From NCBI GenBank assembly GCA_030248215.1, contig JASANG010001204.1:186001-250000 (forward strand): DNA of 64,000 nt, in the 5' to 3' direction. Source of the stretch: Enoplolaimus lenunculus. Taxonomy: Eukaryota > Nematoda > Enoplea > Enoplida > Thoracostomopsidae. The notes under the pieces were generated by a model that worked only from the letters and a program-made list of their open reading frames with translations, was not told where the DNA came from and ran no database searches. This document shows positions 11,501 to 20,798 of this stretch, piece after piece (the stretch's first letter is position 1; every line of letters begins with the position of its first letter). The translations under genes were made by a program, and so were the position numbers.

Positions 11501-11797
11501 AGACAGAGAACCAATAGCAGAAGAGTTTATGATCGTTGAGTCGTTGTAAGCGGTTGTTAAATTCAACAGAATGTCTTCGTTCAAATTGGCCACGCTCGTT
11601 CCATGCTCTTCGTTAGGATCTCTTGCGGAGCTTTGGTTAATTGGCGGCGTGAAATTTAAAGCATCAGATAGTTCAGTGTGATTGGTTTGTGGCTGGTACG
11701 TAACATTTGTAAAATTATTTCGAATAGGCGTACTAAATACGGACGAGTTGGTTGCCATAGTAGTAGAAATTACTACTTTACTTTGGATTGAATTCAT
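8134..11797 (-). CDS. orphan type I membrane glycoprotein, sequon-rich ectodomain (gene span)
   Basis: Five exons on the minus strand (11080-11797, 10789-10894, 10251-10297, 9560-9721, 8134-8507) join with every phase matching, giving 1407 nt, 468 residues plus stop. Residues 1-239 are hydrophilic and Ser/Thr/Asn-rich with more than twenty N-X-S/T sequons and only two Cys, both near the membrane (NDICANGT, ATLCSFGDQ). The next exon codes one transmembrane helix (IVTLSVGLVGVLAIIIAAII) ending in the stop-transfer MLKKR. The cytoplasmic tail of about 200 residues has a 17-residue tandem repeat, basic LRRIRIKGVP and a proline-rich PPGKNRPLPPIP, an SH3/WW-type ligand. I recognise no family. No signal peptide follows the first ATG, so a further 5' exon is likely. 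It is possibly a mucin-like adhesion or receptor protein; that is inference. Confidence 0.75.
8977..9386. mobile_element. CTGTAGTGACCC MITE, near full length
   Basis: CTGTATTGACCCGAATAAGA at the left, CTCTTATTCGGGTCAATACAG at the right, TA on both sides. It lies in an intron of the glycoprotein gene. Confidence 0.85.
9560..9721 (-). CDS. glycoprotein exon 4 (cytoplasmic)
   Basis: Acceptor TTTTTGCAG, donor G|GTATGT. Codes QPENATPISALKCCGDNK through a predicted charged helix (KYAESLERLKAIFEAEERI). Confidence 0.75.
9794..9939. mobile_element. TTAGGC-bearing MITE, subfamily A, compact copy
   Basis: CCATGTATAGAACAGGGCC at the left pairs with GGCCCTGTCCTATACATGG at the right. The core is TTGCTTAGGCTTATGCTTAG. 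It lies in the glycoprotein intron, 70 bp from an exon. Confidence 0.8.
10055..10145. repeat. TTAGGC-like hexamer run
   Basis: Imperfect CTTAGG/CCTAAG hexamers that fold back on each other (AGGCTTAGGTTTAG against TAAATCTCAAGCCTGAG). No terminal repeats were seen. Confidence 0.4.
10251..10297 (-). CDS. glycoprotein exon 3 (47-nt microexon)
   Basis: Acceptor CATTTTAG, donor AAAG|GTGAGC. Codes AVKNSKSSTDAEESK; one nucleotide completes the Arg of the stop-transfer signal, and the last G opens the Val of the next exon. Confidence 0.7.
10325..10513. mobile_element. CTGTAGTGACCC MITE, short copy
   Basis: CTGTAGTGACCCAAATAAG at the left and TTATTTGGCTCACTACAG at the right, with TA on each side. 189 bp, centre deleted. 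It abuts the 47-nt microexon of the glycoprotein gene, 28 bp upstream of it in transcript order. Confidence 0.85.
10789..10894 (-). CDS. glycoprotein exon 2 (transmembrane helix)
   Basis: Acceptor TTTTTTAG, donor AG|GTAGGT. Codes AQWPVWK, a helix of about 27 hydrophobic residues, then KKR; it is phase 1 in, phase 2 out. Confidence 0.8.
11080..11797 (-). CDS. glycoprotein exon 1 (ectodomain)
   Basis: A 239-codon exon with sequons such as NSS, NFT, NVT, NHT, NQS, NLT, NTT and NST spread evenly. It ends CAAG|GTGAGA in phase 1. The frame stays open for a few codons 5' of the ATG, then meets TGA, so the true start may be in another exon upstream. Confidence 0.75.
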
Positions 11798-12012
11798 GAG
11801 ATTATAGAAGTAGTTACTTGGATGTCTTCATGATGACTCTGTTTTTAACACAGTTTTTGTTTTATGTTTGAAGAACCTAAAAATACCTTTACTTTCAATA
11901 TTAATGAATTACGGTACCTTTAAAGTTACATGAAAGATCCAAAAACCCGCCATAATTTCAGTATTCAATGTAGTTGTTACATATTGTGAACGATAAAACT
12001 TCAATTCAAATA
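11798..12012 (-). other. region 5' of the glycoprotein ATG
   Basis: About 215 bp with no obvious TATA box or signal-peptide exon. Any leader exon must lie farther upstream, beyond the MITE at 12013-12376. Confidence 0.3.
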
Positions 12013-12376
12013 CTGTAGTGACCCGAATAAAAGGGTAGACTGATGTTTATTTAACGTCTCCAGAGGGTACCTGCCATTGTTATTCGATTACAGACTGTTA
12101 TTTATTAACCCAAAAGCTTGAGCGATAATGCATGGTTATACTTAGGAATGTACTTTAAAAAGTTAAGTATGCATTAAAGTTTGGTACTCAACTTTATTTG
12201 GCCTGGAGATCTTTATGCGCCACAATTAGGGGCAATTGACATTTATGGACTCCAATAGGCTTTAGGAACTCTATCCGCTTACGGACTCTTATTAGGGATA
12301 CGGACTCCTATTGTTTTTGACACAAAATAGGGACCGTCTCTTAATATAGCGCTCCTTCTTATTCGGATAACTACAG
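12013..12376. mobile_element. CTGTAGTGACCC MITE
   Basis: CTGTAGTGACCCGAATAAAAG at the left and TTATTCGGATAACTACAG at the right, TA flanks, 364 bp. Confidence 0.85.
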
Positions 12377-12447
12377 TAATCCAATTTTGTGGCGATTACG
12401 CAATGTAAGGACCGCTAAAATTTAACGTTATTTGCAATTTTTTTCTA

Positions 12448-12525
12448 CTGTCGCGACCCGAATAACACGGCCTTCATTTACAGTCCCAATCAATACGAGT
12501 CAGTGTCCCTAAAAAGAGAAGAATA
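12448..12525. mobile_element. CTGTAGTGACCC MITE, one-ended fragment
   Basis: CTGTCGCGACCCGAATAAC followed by the family words 'GTCCCAATCAATACGAGTC'; no right end. Confidence 0.6.
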
Positions 12526-13334
12526 TCCTAGATTGCTCAAAAATGTAAACCATCCTCAGACAACAAGCATAAACATTATTTAATCCAGAAAAAAGGATTA
12601 CATACTTTGGTTTTTATCAATTATATCTCAGGCAAGGTGCAACCAGAATTCCAGGTTCCGGTAGAGAAGTCCAGTATTCTGAGCACTAAAAGTTTAAAAT
12701 TAACATATATATTATTAATTTGTAATATTATTTTTCTCGCTTGCAAACTAATTTTAGTTTTGGTTCCGGTATTTTGGTTGTTTTCCGGTACAAAGAGGAA
12801 TTTCGTATTTCCGATGGTATCCTAGTGGCAGATTTTAAGAAAATAATGTTAATCAACAGTTTGTGGAAACCGAATAGTATACATTACAGTAGTAGTATCT
12901 TTGTATACAAAGAAATTTTCCGAATAGAAATGATTTCAAGTACAATTGTTCGCAATTCATTAACTATGGCTATTTAGATTCAACATATCAAAGTCAAAAA
13001 TGCGTTAAATTCTTGTCATGCTTACTGACGTCTAAACAACAATATATCGCTAAATCAAAACAAAACATTATCGATGATCTTTATTAAAAATCACGAACAA
13101 AAATTAAACATTCGCGGAAACAATCAAGAAATTTCTTTTGACTCTTAATATTAATTATACAGGGTTGTATAACTGGGTTAAACCTCATTTAAAGAAACCT
13201 TACAATACAAAATTTGAGCATAAATTGAAAGTTTTAATTACTCACATTATTTAACCACAAAACTGACGCAATTGAAGCAGCCCCTAACACATTGACGGTC
13301 TTGTCAATCAATATAGGCCCGCATAATAAAGGTT
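12526..13334. other. intergenic, nothing assigned
   Basis: AT-rich. Two open frames (12607-12825 and 12741-12977, + strand) overlap each other in different frames, are rich in hydrophobic codons by composition, and show no domain. Confidence 0.4.
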
Positions 13335-13588
13335 TCGCTATATGTTTTTGACGTGCGGCGCCGTCCGTCACCCGCACGGCACCATCCGGTGCCGTCCGTC
13401 ACCCATACGGCACCATCCGGTGCCGTCCGTCATCCGTACGGCGCCGTCCATCACCGTGCGGTTGTCGTACGCAAATAACTCACGTACGATAACGTATGGT
13501 GAAGGACGGTTACGGACGGCGCCGTACGGCGGCTGACGGACGGTGACGGACGGCACTGGACGGCGCCGGACGACAAGTAGGTATAGCG
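13335..13588. mobile_element. GC-rich CCGTCC foldback repeat
   Basis: An island of CpG-rich sequence bounded by CGCTATATG and GTATAGCG. The left half is a tandem of about 32 bp built on GGTGCCGTCCGTCACCC. The right half is largely its inverse (GGACGGTTACGGACGGCGCC, then GGACGGTGACGGACGGCAC). Related blocks lie at about 180-300, 49910-50160 and 63879-64000. Open frames on both strands are by-products of the repeat. Confidence 0.7.
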
Positions 13589-13929
13589 CAACTTTAGGTT
13601 AGCGTTTTCAGTTCCAAAATTATTATATAAGTACATTTGAAAATTTGAAACTTTTTATACCTTAGCAACCAATAAATGATTTGCCTACGACTATATTTGA
13701 AAAATATTCTAAATACTGTTTAGGTGTAGGTTAAAGTTAAATTAACCAAAAATAGGGGGTGACAAATTAGATGGCGTTTGTACACTACCACCAAGTTTCA
13801 GCCTCATTCAAAACCAAACCCTAATAGTAATGTGTAAGCCTAACCCAAGGTAAGTTAGTATATCTGAAAATTTGGAATAATAAGAAAATATACTAGGGCC
13901 AGTTCGATGTCACCTTGAAAACAGTTACA

Positions 13930-14194
13930 TGTTTAACAACCTTCTCACATTGAGTTGCCTATAGGCAACTCAGCGCAGTGTATATACGTTAAATAATATA
14001 TAGCAACCGTGTTGAACAATTGCAACACGTATACATAGTACTAAATCACCACAAGACGTGAGAGCCCCCTCGGGCTCGACCGTCAAGCTCCTATAGCTGA
14101 GTGGTGATGGTATACGCCTCCCACTCCAGTCACTGGAGTTCGAATCCTAGCATAAAAGTAGGTTTCGAAATATTCATGTGAGAAAAGGTTAATT
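13930..14194. mobile_element. TTAA-bounded (piggyBac-like) MITE with tRNA-like insert, copy 1
   Basis: Left end TTAACAACCTTCTCACATTG; right end CATGTGAGAAAAGGTTAA, an inverted match with TTAA at each edge. Inside are a perfect hairpin GAGTTGCC-TATA-GGCAACTC, a GAGCCCCCTCGGGCTC stem-loop and the tRNA-like unit. The second copy at about 44605-44873 has the same order of parts. Confidence 0.65.
14090..14163 (+). tRNA. tRNA-like unit (Gly CCC-like) inside the TTAA element
   Basis: TAGCTGAGTGG fits the pol III A box and GTTCGAATCC fits the B box, with normal spacing. The putative loop CTCCCAC would give anticodon CCC. The T stem pairs (CTGGA with TCCTAG, one wobble). The acceptor stem is not regular, so this is a tRNA-derived unit or pseudogene rather than a sure working tRNA. 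Confidence 0.4.
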
Positions 14195-16580
14195 TTTTCC
14201 GGCCACCATATCCAAATCAACTGCAACTAGGCCCGTAGAAAGGTAGAAGGGAGAAGGAGGTTTTGCCTCACCATGAATAATTTTGGCCCCTATAAAATTT
14301 TCATCCTTGCTTGTAAAAGCCAACAAAAACCTTTGTATGTCCGTCCTGAAAATATTTTAGCCTCCTATCAAGGTGTGCTGGCTACAGGCCTTCTACAAGC
14401 AAAGCTGTGGAAATTTCTAGTATCTGAGGAGTAAAAACCACACTTTTTCTAGTTTCACCTTTTACGTCATGAAATCATATATCCAGCTGATGTAGTAAAC
14501 ATGTGACGTTTTATATGCGATAACGAAAAAGTAAACGCTGCACGAGTAAGCCAAGATTTCATGTGAGCTATGCCGCCTGGCTATAGAGAGAATGCCAAAA
14601 CCGCCTGGCAAGCATGTAATAGTTGTTTTGAAAACAATATAGAAACCAAAAGTTATCGTATGTCGGTCTATTTCAACCAGTTAGCTACAATTCTGATTTT
14701 AGCAGGCCCTGCTTTAACAATTGTTCCTCTATGCTATAGGTTACTATGCAACAGTATGCTCCATCCTGGATGTGTTTGAAAACTGGGCCCAGAAAATTGT
14801 TACTCCAATATTAGAAACATTAACATTCAATTGGAGCAGCGTAGTTTCGCTTTCGTAAAAAAATATGTTTTGTTCAGCAATAGAAATTATTTTTAACTTA
14901 TTTAATCATTCAGTTATTGCGCTATACCAAAATTTTTAGTACTTTTACAAAGCCTAAACAATCGGCTAACTTTAAGTGTAAGCCTGAGCCTATATTGATG
15001 AAAAACGTTTAAGCCTAGTTCAAGCTATGCCAAAATCAAAGTTTTCGAAAATGTGTAGTAATCTTTCGCAAATTGTTTGAATATACCAATGTGAACTTTT
15101 AAGGCTTTTGCAGAGGTTTGACTATATTCGAGTAAACTGACCAGCACAGTAATTATTTGCCTTCAACATATTTGGAAACTATAAATTAAACAAGATTTAG
15201 ATGGGGTGAAAGTTTACAGAGGTGCAATTTGATTGGCTACTCTAAACAAAAATAAAAACAGCATTATTCACATAACGGTGTACTCGATCGATAAACATGT
15301 ATAAACATAGCGGCACACGCTCGCACACCTTCGTTTGTATACTATATAAACCTTGCTTACTTTATAGTTTGCGTACAAAGTGAATGTATATAAATAGTTA
15401 TTGTGCGGGTCAGTTATCTCGAACAAAGCCAAGCCTGAACAGCCAATTACAAATATTTTGTATTCCAGCAGCTGTTCGGCCTGTACAATTCCCCAATCAA
15501 AAACAGTTTGCATTCCAGTAGTTGTTTGGGCTGGTCCTAACAGCAATTGTCGTTTGCGACGTCTCAGTTGCCAATTGGGGCAAATAGTTGTTTGGAACAC
15601 GACACGTATATATGCTGTATAATGCAAAGACTGACTTGATAATAATTTGCATTGTTGGTAATTTGCATTGTTGTATGCCAGTCAGCTTGTTTCCAAAACA
15701 CCGAAATCAGGGATACAAAATATACTAACCCGCGTCCTATATTTTGTCATGCCGGGTGCTGTGTTCTTTCCCCGACAACTTTTACCAGTGCCACATGTTT
15801 GTTTCTTCGCGTCATATGTGTTCTGAGCTCAAACACACATCTCTGTTTTATAGCACGACAAAAATGTAAACAATTCAACTATTTACTAAAATTCTGTTTT
15901 GAAGAACAGGACAAAATCCATAAAGCATTTACAGTTTTAATATATAAATTTGCAACAGCTTATGTAAACCTGTATGGCTGCTGAATTTTTTAAGAAACTC
16001 TCAAAGTGAAATTTTTCAAGAATTGTTCGTATATATTATATACTAGATTGAGCACAGTCCAAGATCAAACGGGTAAAATTTGAAACTCCTTACGTAAAAT
16101 CAAAATGTGGCCAGTGTACAGATCTCCGGAAAATGAGAGCATGTTTCTTCCCCACTGGACACATCGCATTAAAAAATTTGGGTTCAAAACGTTCTATGTT
16201 TCCATGTTTAATTTTGCACCTTCGGATCAATTGCTCGCTCTAAAAAATATGGAAACATTTGCTAAAAAATCGCTATGGAACTGTAGAATTCAAAAACAAA
16301 AAGTTCCGTATTCATTGGATATGAATATATAAAACAATTTCTTACGGCAGAATGCCGCTTAAAAACGCAATATAATGTTTGTAGTTTATAATCAGTTGTG
16401 TTTTTCGCCTTCTGATTACGAATTAATAGCAATCACACCAATGGTAATATGTGCGTTTAAGCCGATTATTTATGAATTCAAGATTCCAAGGTTCATTTAT
16501 TGTTCATCTTAAAAATGGTATAAAAGCATGATTTTTAACGGTTTTAGTCGTGGTTGCAAAGGTTCGTTGTAAAAAAACTT
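14195..16580. other. intergenic, no firm gene
   Basis: At 14225-14385 there is a possible small inverted-end element (AGGCCCGTAG ... CTACAGGCCT). Open frames at 14570, 15268-15627, 15652 and 16105 have no recognisable domain, no paired splice sites and biased composition. Confidence 0.4.
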
Positions 16581-16589
16581 GTCTACCTT

Positions 16590-16745
16590 GATCAAAAACT
16601 TAACTTTGCGGCGTCCTCTTGCGAGCGAAGCTAATAATTCGTGCTTCAACGAACAACAAAAACTACAGTTGTACTCTTGACACAGTGCGTAGTAAGGTGT
16701 CGTTGGGGTTTAGTATTCTGAGTGGAGCAACTGATTGGCTGCATA
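16590..16745. repeat. dispersed repeat shared with 57600-57745
   Basis: Same strand and same order of words in both copies: GCGAAGCT, then TGCTTCAACG, CAGTGCGTAGTAAGGTG (here) or CAGTGAGTAGCAAGGTG (there), and AGAGCAACTAATTGGCT or GGAGCAACTGATTGGCT. About 75% identical by eye over about 130 bp. Confidence 0.55.
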
Positions 16746-16754
16746 ATTGCTATA

Positions 16755-17185
16755 CTGTGGTCACCTGAATAAGAGGGGAGAACTGATATTAATTTGGCCT
16801 CTCCAGAGGGTACCCCCCTTGTTATTCGGTTGCGGGCTGTTATTCATTTTTAACCCAGGCTCCGCCACCCTTCTTTACTGATATATATCTGGTACTGAAA
16901 CGTATATATCTGTCTTTGTGTCAATAGCTTGAGCAATAATGCAAGGTCATACTAGGAATGTACTTTCAAAATTCAAGTACGCTTTAAAGTTTCGGATTCA
17001 AATTACTTGGTCCTGAAGTCAGTTTTGCACTACAATTAGGGATAATTGACATTTATGGACTCTAATTTAGTGTTTATAGTGACTCCATCCGCTTGTGGAC
17101 TCTTATTAGAGATACGGACTCCTATTGATTTGGACTCAAAATGGGAACCCCCTCTTTTACCCTCGTGTTATGCGGGTCACTACAG
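16755..17185. mobile_element. CTGTAGTGACCC MITE, full length
   Basis: CTGTGGTCACCTGAATAAGA at the left, TTATGCGGGTCACTACAG at the right, TA flanks, 431 bp. Confidence 0.85.
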
Positions 17186-17860
17186 TATCAGCATATAATC
17201 CTTCTTTCAGACTTTGAACTTTGCTCACGAGTCAAAATTTGAAAAAGTAACTGATTAGCTATGTGGACGGCGTACTTTTCTGCGAGTTTTAGGCGACAAT
17301 CTTTTATCCGCTTGATTTGGAAATGAACAAAGTTTTGGTCACAATTGATGCAAAATTCCTAATCCTTTATCTACCAGTTAGCAAGCTTCTATAAGGGCCA
17401 TGCTTTTGTCTTGAATATATACGCACTTTCACTGCATGCAGTTTTAATTTAAGCACAGTGTTTTCCGGTTCTTACAAACAAAAGAGAAGTTTTAGCATTC
17501 TTTTTTGCAGTAAGTGCATGTGGCATAGGGACAAAAACATGTTACTGCCGTAAGATTAAGACAAATATAAGCTTCCAAACTGGCTATGTTTATTGTCGGT
17601 ACTCTGTAAGGATAAGTTATTCGCGTAAAACCTACTGTCTTAGCCCACTCTGTTCACACAACGTTGATCCTCGGAGGAACAGGACAATTTTTTACTTTTT
17701 CGCGAGCGTTATAACGTGGATGCTCCATAACAAACATGAATAAAGAATTTTTCAAATCGTAATTTTCTGGTTTTAAACGCATTTAGTTTTATATTCTACT
17801 ATATTTTCATTACATAAAACTATGATCTCAGCCGCTATCGAAAACAGAAAAGAGTACTGT
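17186..17860. other. intergenic, nothing assigned
   Basis: AT-rich, no repeat family recognised and no convincing coding exon. Confidence 0.4.
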
Positions 17861-17866
17861 TTTATT
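17861..17866 (-). terminator. poly(A) signal AATAAA of the secreted-peptide gene
   Basis: TTTATT on the + strand reads AATAAA on the minus strand, 15 nt past the stop codon. Confidence 0.55.
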
Positions 17867-17880
17867 AATTTTTTCGTGTT

Positions 17881-18129
17881 TCAAACTTTCATTTCCCGTT
17901 TCTTTTTTTCAATGTCGTAATATCCTGGACACAAGTCGTCGCGCATTTTGCAAAGCAATAAATCTTGCTCTCCAAACAAATCCGCCCGACGTTTTATGTC
18001 GATCGATGTAGAAATGTCACTTGGCATATTATTGGCTGGAATACGTCCAATGAAGGCTCCTTGAATCAGCGAGGAACCAATGAACGCAAATGTTACCACA
18101 AGCAACAGTTGGGTTTGGGTTGTGAACAT
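17881..18129 (-). CDS. intronless secreted peptide precursor, neuropeptide-like
   Basis: 82 residues from an ATG in good context (ACCATG at 18129) to a stop at 17881. Residues 1-24 form a classic signal peptide (MFTTQTQLLLVVTFAFIGSS, cleavage probably after LIQG). The remainder has two basic processing sites, KRR and KKKR. They enclose a fragment of about 26 residues (ADLFGEQDLLL, then CKMRDDLC, then PGYYDIE) with the only two cysteines, six residues apart, which could close a small ring. A TATA box lies 74 nt upstream of the ATG and an AATAAA about 15 nt after the stop, so the gene looks complete and unspliced. I recognise no named family. Peptide hormone is the favoured reading; another small secreted protein is possible. 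A longer in-frame start seven codons earlier would bury the signal peptide less well. Confidence 0.65.
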   Translation of the reverse strand: MFTTQTQLLLVVTFAFIGSSLIQGAFIGRIPANNMPSDISTSIDIKRRADLFGEQDLLLCKMRDDLCPGYYDIEKKKREMKV

Positions 18130-18202
18130 GGTAAGCTTTTTTTGCAATCTGGCTAAAATCTGAGGGTAAATTTACCAAAACCATAGGGTACTTCACAGAG
18201 CG

Positions 18203-18210
18203 CTTTTATA
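18203..18210 (-). promoter_or_regulatory. TATA box of the secreted-peptide gene
   Basis: TATAAAAG on the minus strand, 74 nt before the ATG. A start of transcription 25-30 nt downstream would give a 5' UTR of about 45 nt. Confidence 0.6.
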
Positions 18211-18264
18211 GTCAGAAGTTAAAATATATTAAGCAGATTTTGTACACCACCCACATTTATTAAA

Positions 18265-18365
18265 GTTGATAGGCTTAAGCTTAGGGCCGAGCTGAGGTAG
18301 AATTTTCCTGAAACATAAATCCCAACACTAATGCCTGAGTGTAACGCCTGAGCCTGAAGCCTGAT
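18265..18365. repeat. TTAGGC-like remnant
   Basis: GGCTTAAGCTTAGGGCCGAG, then AATGCCTGAG...GCCTGAGCCTGAAGCCTGA. A hexamer-rich remnant just 5' of the peptide promoter. Confidence 0.35.
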
Positions 18366-18471
18366 GGGAAGGGTATAAATGCCACAAAGTTTGTGGCGAC
18401 TTCAAAAAGTATATATGTTCTAAGGTGTGTCTGTATACCTTACCCACAATATTAAAAATTCGAATCATATA

Positions 18472-18575
18472 CTGTAGTGACTCGAATAAGAAGGGACAAC
18501 TAGATATTAATGATTCAAACTCAAAATAGGGTCGCCGGACTCGAATCGTCCCCCCGTTTTATTCAGGTTCTACTC
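18472..18575. mobile_element. CTGTAGTGACCC MITE, minimal copy
   Basis: CTGTAGTGACTCGAATAAGA at the left and TTTTATTCAGGTTCTACT at the right, only about 104 bp. Confidence 0.7.
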
Positions 18576-20530
18576 AAGAAAATCTGCCAGGATTGATACT
18601 TACCGGTGGAAACAAACTTGACAAAAGGTTTTAAAACATATATCATGAAGTCCTGTCAGCTGTCAGTAATCGTTTAGGTTACTGAGAACTAAAAATTCGC
18701 AAGTAGAATTTTCGGCTTCATAGTAAATCCAAACAAACAATTACTGGCAAGGTTTTGTTGGTTTAAACATCAGAATTCTGAAAAAGGTTAATAATACTGT
18801 AAAACAAACGGAGGAACTAAGAGAATTGAGATTCTTCATACTTACATCCGCGACGTGTTGTTCAAAGTTTATTGCTCCTTGGTCAAAATCTCGGTCAAAA
18901 GTGCTGTTGGTTTGGCGTTGTCAAATTTTTATAATTTGTAAACAAGCTTTGCTAGCAGTGAAGCGATCAAAATTCCAACCAATGTTAATAATTATACTTT
19001 TTAGGCCGTAAACTCTATGTTATGCTCCGTTCTTCCATAAATCTTAATAAGCTTGCATAAGCAAATACCGAAGCCTAAAGCGAAGAACAGTAATATAGTC
19101 CTGTTCCGTTGCAATCCTGCAACAAACAGCTCCGCGCAGACATGATGTAAAACCGCGAGCGCCAGAGCAGTTGTTTTGCCACGAAGAACTCCAGAAACAA
19201 TGAAAGAAGAATGACGTCCATGGCAAATTCTATAATATTAGTTATAATCGATCGTCTTGCTGTATTCATTAGCAGATAAATAGATATCATTCAATACCTT
19301 TTATTTCGTGAACATTCGGAAACTATAAGTAATCTTTGCCGTGGACAGCAAACTCGAGTGATAAACCGTTAATTATAGTCGAGTTTAGCAAAATACTTGA
19401 GTAAAGGTTTATGAATTTTTGTGTCATAGTTGTGGCTGAACCGTTTTATGCTTGCAACAAAAAGAGTGGATTATGAAGCAAATTCTGCCTCACTGCTGAA
19501 GACAAGTGTTCTCACATATTATGCGATAACTATATTACTGGTCCAACCGAGTATTGGCGGGGGTTGCAATCAGTAGAATGAACTGCATGCTATTATTTGA
19601 GTTTAGGAAATGATCAAAGGGACAGAATATTTCAACGTCAATTTGTTCTTGTGTCGCAGTGCTAACGCGTTGTTAAATAAGATATCTTATGAACCTGTTG
19701 CGTTGGCCTTGTTGTGAAATATATCGTGTAGAAAAATTCTTAGCTAGTAGGAACGTTATGTTAAACAAAATAAACTAAAAATTCAAAGAAAATACGCTGC
19801 ATAAAGATTACGTGCTTGCTTTTGCTGTTAATTGCACTGCACATTTTTCACAGCGTATCTAGTTGTTTAAAATCGGCAACGAGTAGGTAGCAGGGAAAGA
19901 TGTATCGCGATAAATTATTGTGATAGGTAGGCTAGGGCACGAAGTTTTTACTTTTTAAGTTCTGCGTTCTGAACAGCTGAAAATGAAGGAGGTTTCGACC
20001 TCGGTCGGCAGATTATCAGTTCAGCGCGCTAGCCACTGAGGCACGTCGCATCACAATCAACAAGAATCTCAACATACACATGTATCTTGGTTCTTCCATG
20101 TTTTTACCGCCTTTTGCATATGAAGGCACTACATGCGCATCGACGTTTTACCGATGTGCAGCATTAGCATGAGGTTTCATGTTACATCCATGCATCCGTA
20201 CGGCACAATTATCAAGCTTTTAAACTGCAACCAATTTTGCAAGTAAGTAGTTTCAAATAATACAGATTAGAAGCGATGGAAAATTGCAATTCCGAACAGG
20301 CACGTGCAACAACTTAAAGTATCTTACAATGTAAAATACAGGAGCCGGATGCAGATATCGATTTTTTGTCGCAACCGGAGCCGGATATTTGAACGCATTC
20401 TGGTAGTCTTACTGTTTATTTTCTGCTGTTTTTATATATATGTATACAAATATGTGCCTTATTTTAGCAAGCTTTCGAATTAAGACTTTCGTATTTGTAT
20501 GCTATTTACGAAAATGACCTAGTCTCAGGG
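18576..20530. other. intergenic; one tRNA-like fragment
   Basis: No convincing coding exon. The only recognisable item is the tRNA-like stretch at 19985-20052. Confidence 0.4.
19985..20052 (-). tRNA. tRNA-Ile-like pseudogene or SINE head
   Basis: On the minus strand CTCAGTGGCTAGCGCG resembles the A box and D arm. CTGATAA would be a loop with anticodon GAT, and GGTCGAAACC resembles the B box. The T loop is short and the acceptor ends do not pair, so it is not a functional tRNA. Confidence 0.4.
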
Positions 20531-20798
20531 ATGTTGGTTGCATCGGCGCATCTGCGTGCAGCGCCGCCACTTCAGCAACTATTTAGATTAAACCGGTATA
20601 CCTCGAGATTTCTGTCTATATCTACAGCGCGTAGAAAAGAATTTTCTCACTTAAAAACCGTTCCGGCTGTGATAAAAAGCGACAGCGAAGCACAGTATGT
20701 GGTAGCGCTGTTGCGAAAATCGGAAAGAAAGTTTCTACTGGATGCCTTGAAAGCGCGTCATGAAAGTCTTCCTGACGATTCAGACGAAAGTGCTCAAA
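20531..20798 (+). CDS. TMEM65: TMEM65 exon 1
   Basis: Presequence, then LKTVPAVIKSDSEAQYVVAL and LRKSERKFLLDALKARHE, matching the family's pre-membrane helix ('LHSTERSCLLKEL' in human). Donor GTAAGT, phase 1 out. Confidence 0.9.

Noticed and set aside
13342-13636. Arg/Pro/Ser-rich open frames on both strands
   Set aside because: By-products of the CCGTCC tandem foldback.
15268-15627. Overlapping open frames on both strands with several cysteines
   Set aside because: No known cysteine pattern, no splice sites, and both strands open, so probably compositional.
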